From positions 1-59,366 of the forward strand of contig NZ_JNCF01000015.1 in the NCBI RefSeq assembly GCF_000770585.1: a stretch of DNA of 59,366 bases, in the 5' to 3' direction. The notes under the pieces were generated by a model. It saw only the letters and a program-made list of their open reading frames with translations. It had not been told where the DNA came from and did no database searches. Shown here one piece after another: positions 57,966 through 59,366 of this stretch. The position numbers were made by a program, and so were the translations under genes. This DNA is from Legionella norrlandica. GTDB taxonomy: Bacteria > Pseudomonadota > Gammaproteobacteria > Legionellales > Legionellaceae. Within the stretch, counting starts at the first letter, position 1, and each line of letters starts with the position of its first letter.

Positions 57966-59366
57966 ATGATTTCGAAAAAAATAGCTCAAATTTCATATTC
58001 TATAGTTTTGGCACTAATCATTGGGGCTGCAGAAGCGAAGACTACTCGCCCCGAGGATGAACAACAACTCGCTCGCTCTATTTATAAACAATTTATCGAA
58101 GTGCAAACAGGATTTACTACTGGCTCAACAACACCGCTAGTTGACGTGGCAGTTAAGTACTTAAAGAAAGCTGGTTTTTCCAATGAGGACATTTTCGTTG
58201 GTGGTGCCAGTCCGCAAAAAGCAAACCTGGTTGTACGTTATCATGGTACTGGTGAAAAGAAGCCCTTGTTATTACTTGCACATACGGACGTTGTTGAAGC
58301 CAAAGCTTCCGATTGGAGCATGAATCCCTTCCAACTGACTGAAAAAGATGGGTATTTTTATGGCAGAGGTACTTTAGATGATAAAGCACAAGCGGCTATT
58401 TGGATAGCCAACTTAATCCAATATAAGCAGGAAAGATTTAAACCCAAACGCGATATCATTGTTGCCTTGACAGCTGATGAAGAAGGAAGTAGTCCATACA
58501 ACGGAATTAGTTGGCTGATTAAAAATCACAAGAATTTAATCGAGGCAGATTTTGCCCTAAATGAGGTGGATGGGGTGATTTGGCTAAAGGGGAGAAAATA
58601 TCGCAAAATATCCAGGTGAGTGAAAAATACGTTGTCAATTATAACCTTGAAGTTCGTAACAAAGGTGGGCATAGTTCGCTGCCTACCAAAGACAATGCCA
58701 TTTATCGTCTTGCTGGTGCTTTAGAGCGACTGTCGCAATTTAATTTTCCTTTAAAAACTAATGATGTCACTGCCGCTTATTTCCGGCAAATGGCTGCTAT
58801 TGAGACTGGAACTCTGAAAACAGAAATGATTGCGGCAAGCAAGGGTTCTAAAATAGCTATGCAACGTTTAGCTGATAGTTCACCTCAATGGAATGCCATT
58901 TTGCGAACAACCTGTACCCCTACTTTACTTGAAGGGGGTCATGCAATGAATGCCTTACCGCAATTGGCAGCTGTCACAATAAACTGTCGTGTGCTTCCAG
59001 AAGATTCACCTGAAATGGTTGAGCAATCTTTGAAGACAGTTATCAACGATAAAGAGGTCACACTAAAGCGCATTGGTAAACTATCCAGAGGTTCGAGTTC
59101 TCCACTTAGTCCAGAGCTATTAAAAACAATTACTCAGATAACTCAAACTTATTGGCCTGAAGTTCCTGTTATCCCAATTATGGTTACTGGTGCAACGGAT
59201 GGACGTTATCTGCGAACAGCCGGCATTCCTACCTATGGAGTAATGGGGCTATTTTTAGATCGTGATGACTTTCGAGCCCATGGGTGTGATGAACGGATTA
59301 GCGTTGAATCATTTTATGAGGCCCAAGCATTCCTTTATGATTTGGTGAAACAACTGTCAAACAATG
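57966..59366 (+). pseudogene. M20-family metallopeptidase, frameshifted and cut by the window end
   Basis: A signal peptide (KKIAQISYSIVLALIIGAAEA) precedes an M20 dimetal peptidase: LLLLAHTDVVEA (His-Asp), GRGTLDDKAQA (bridging Asp) and ALTADEEGS (catalytic Glu). At GG 58565-58566 the frame breaks; one G gives ALNEGGWGDLAKGEKISQN and the open frame continues (NKGGHSSLPTK dimerisation loop, EGGHAMNALPQ, and RAHGCDERI with the last His) to the window edge. Likely a periplasmic or secreted carboxypeptidase or dipeptidase. Confidence 0.88.

Overview
The window reads as chromosomal DNA of a Legionella species, probably L. pneumophila or a close relative. The evidence is the AT-rich base composition, the gene families (an ecto-NTPDase of the kind known from L. 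pneumophila, a Sel1-repeat protein, PilS/PilR, a long-form HisG, a bd oxidase operon with small subunits) and two large Legionella-type proteins without recognisable enzymatic domains that look like candidate Dot/Icm effectors. No phage, transposase or CRISPR array is visible. The accessory signal is limited to short palindromic repeats, a tandemly duplicated repeat-protein locus and the two effector-like genes.

Layout. 1-1862: two adjacent genes built from the same ~85-residue repeat, each closed by a nearly identical terminator. 1876-5368 (minus): LplT-like transporter, YbaK-type deacylase, a ribosome hibernation factor fused to a cold-shock-like domain, and a cold-shock protein. 5596-6233: pyrE, frameshifted. 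6325-9441 (minus): cydP-cydA-cydB-cydX, a complete bd quinol oxidase operon with two very small membrane subunits. 9618-17239: the his operon (TrpR-like regulator, hisG-D-C-B-H-A-F-IE), whose promoter carries a near-perfect Fur box. 17273-20963 (minus): secreted esterase, exported NagZ-like glucosaminidase, RlmI. 21041-24999: outer-membrane protein, Kup, RdgC. 25163-32036: bamD, tRNA-Ser(UGA), pyrG-kdsA, and the ribD-ribE-ribBA operon. 32099-41158: BepA-like M48 protease, PilR/PilS, a 12-repeat Sel1 protein, and the AmmeMemoRadiSam pair (radical SAM enzyme divergent from a Memo-AMMECR1 fusion). 41364-48870: a GGDEF/EAL protein, YajQ, and two convergent effector-like genes, one ending in a eukaryotic-type CaaX prenylation box. 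49287-59366: ClC channel, YchJ, Kef-type antiporter, RoxA, a tiny Cys-rich lipoprotein, a DMT exporter, ecto-NTPDase, EpmC and an M20 peptidase cut by the window end.

The most striking property is ten separate single-base losses in nine otherwise well-preserved genes (pyrE, hisH, nagZ, ribBA, pilR, memo-AMMECR1, the 670-residue effector-like gene, clc twice, and the M20 peptidase). Nearly all can be placed in short homopolymers, mostly GG or GGG. Adding one base at each point gives an exact full-length reading frame. Several of these genes are biosynthetic and unlikely to be lost together while their operon partners stay intact, so a systematic sequencing or consensus error is the most economical explanation, though real lesions cannot be excluded from this sequence alone.

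Other points of interest are a dispersed palindromic repeat (three copies) of which one copy supplies the C-terminal tail of HisD, the Fur operator over the his promoter, a PmrA-like direct repeat upstream of an effector-like gene, and several unassigned palindromic elements.
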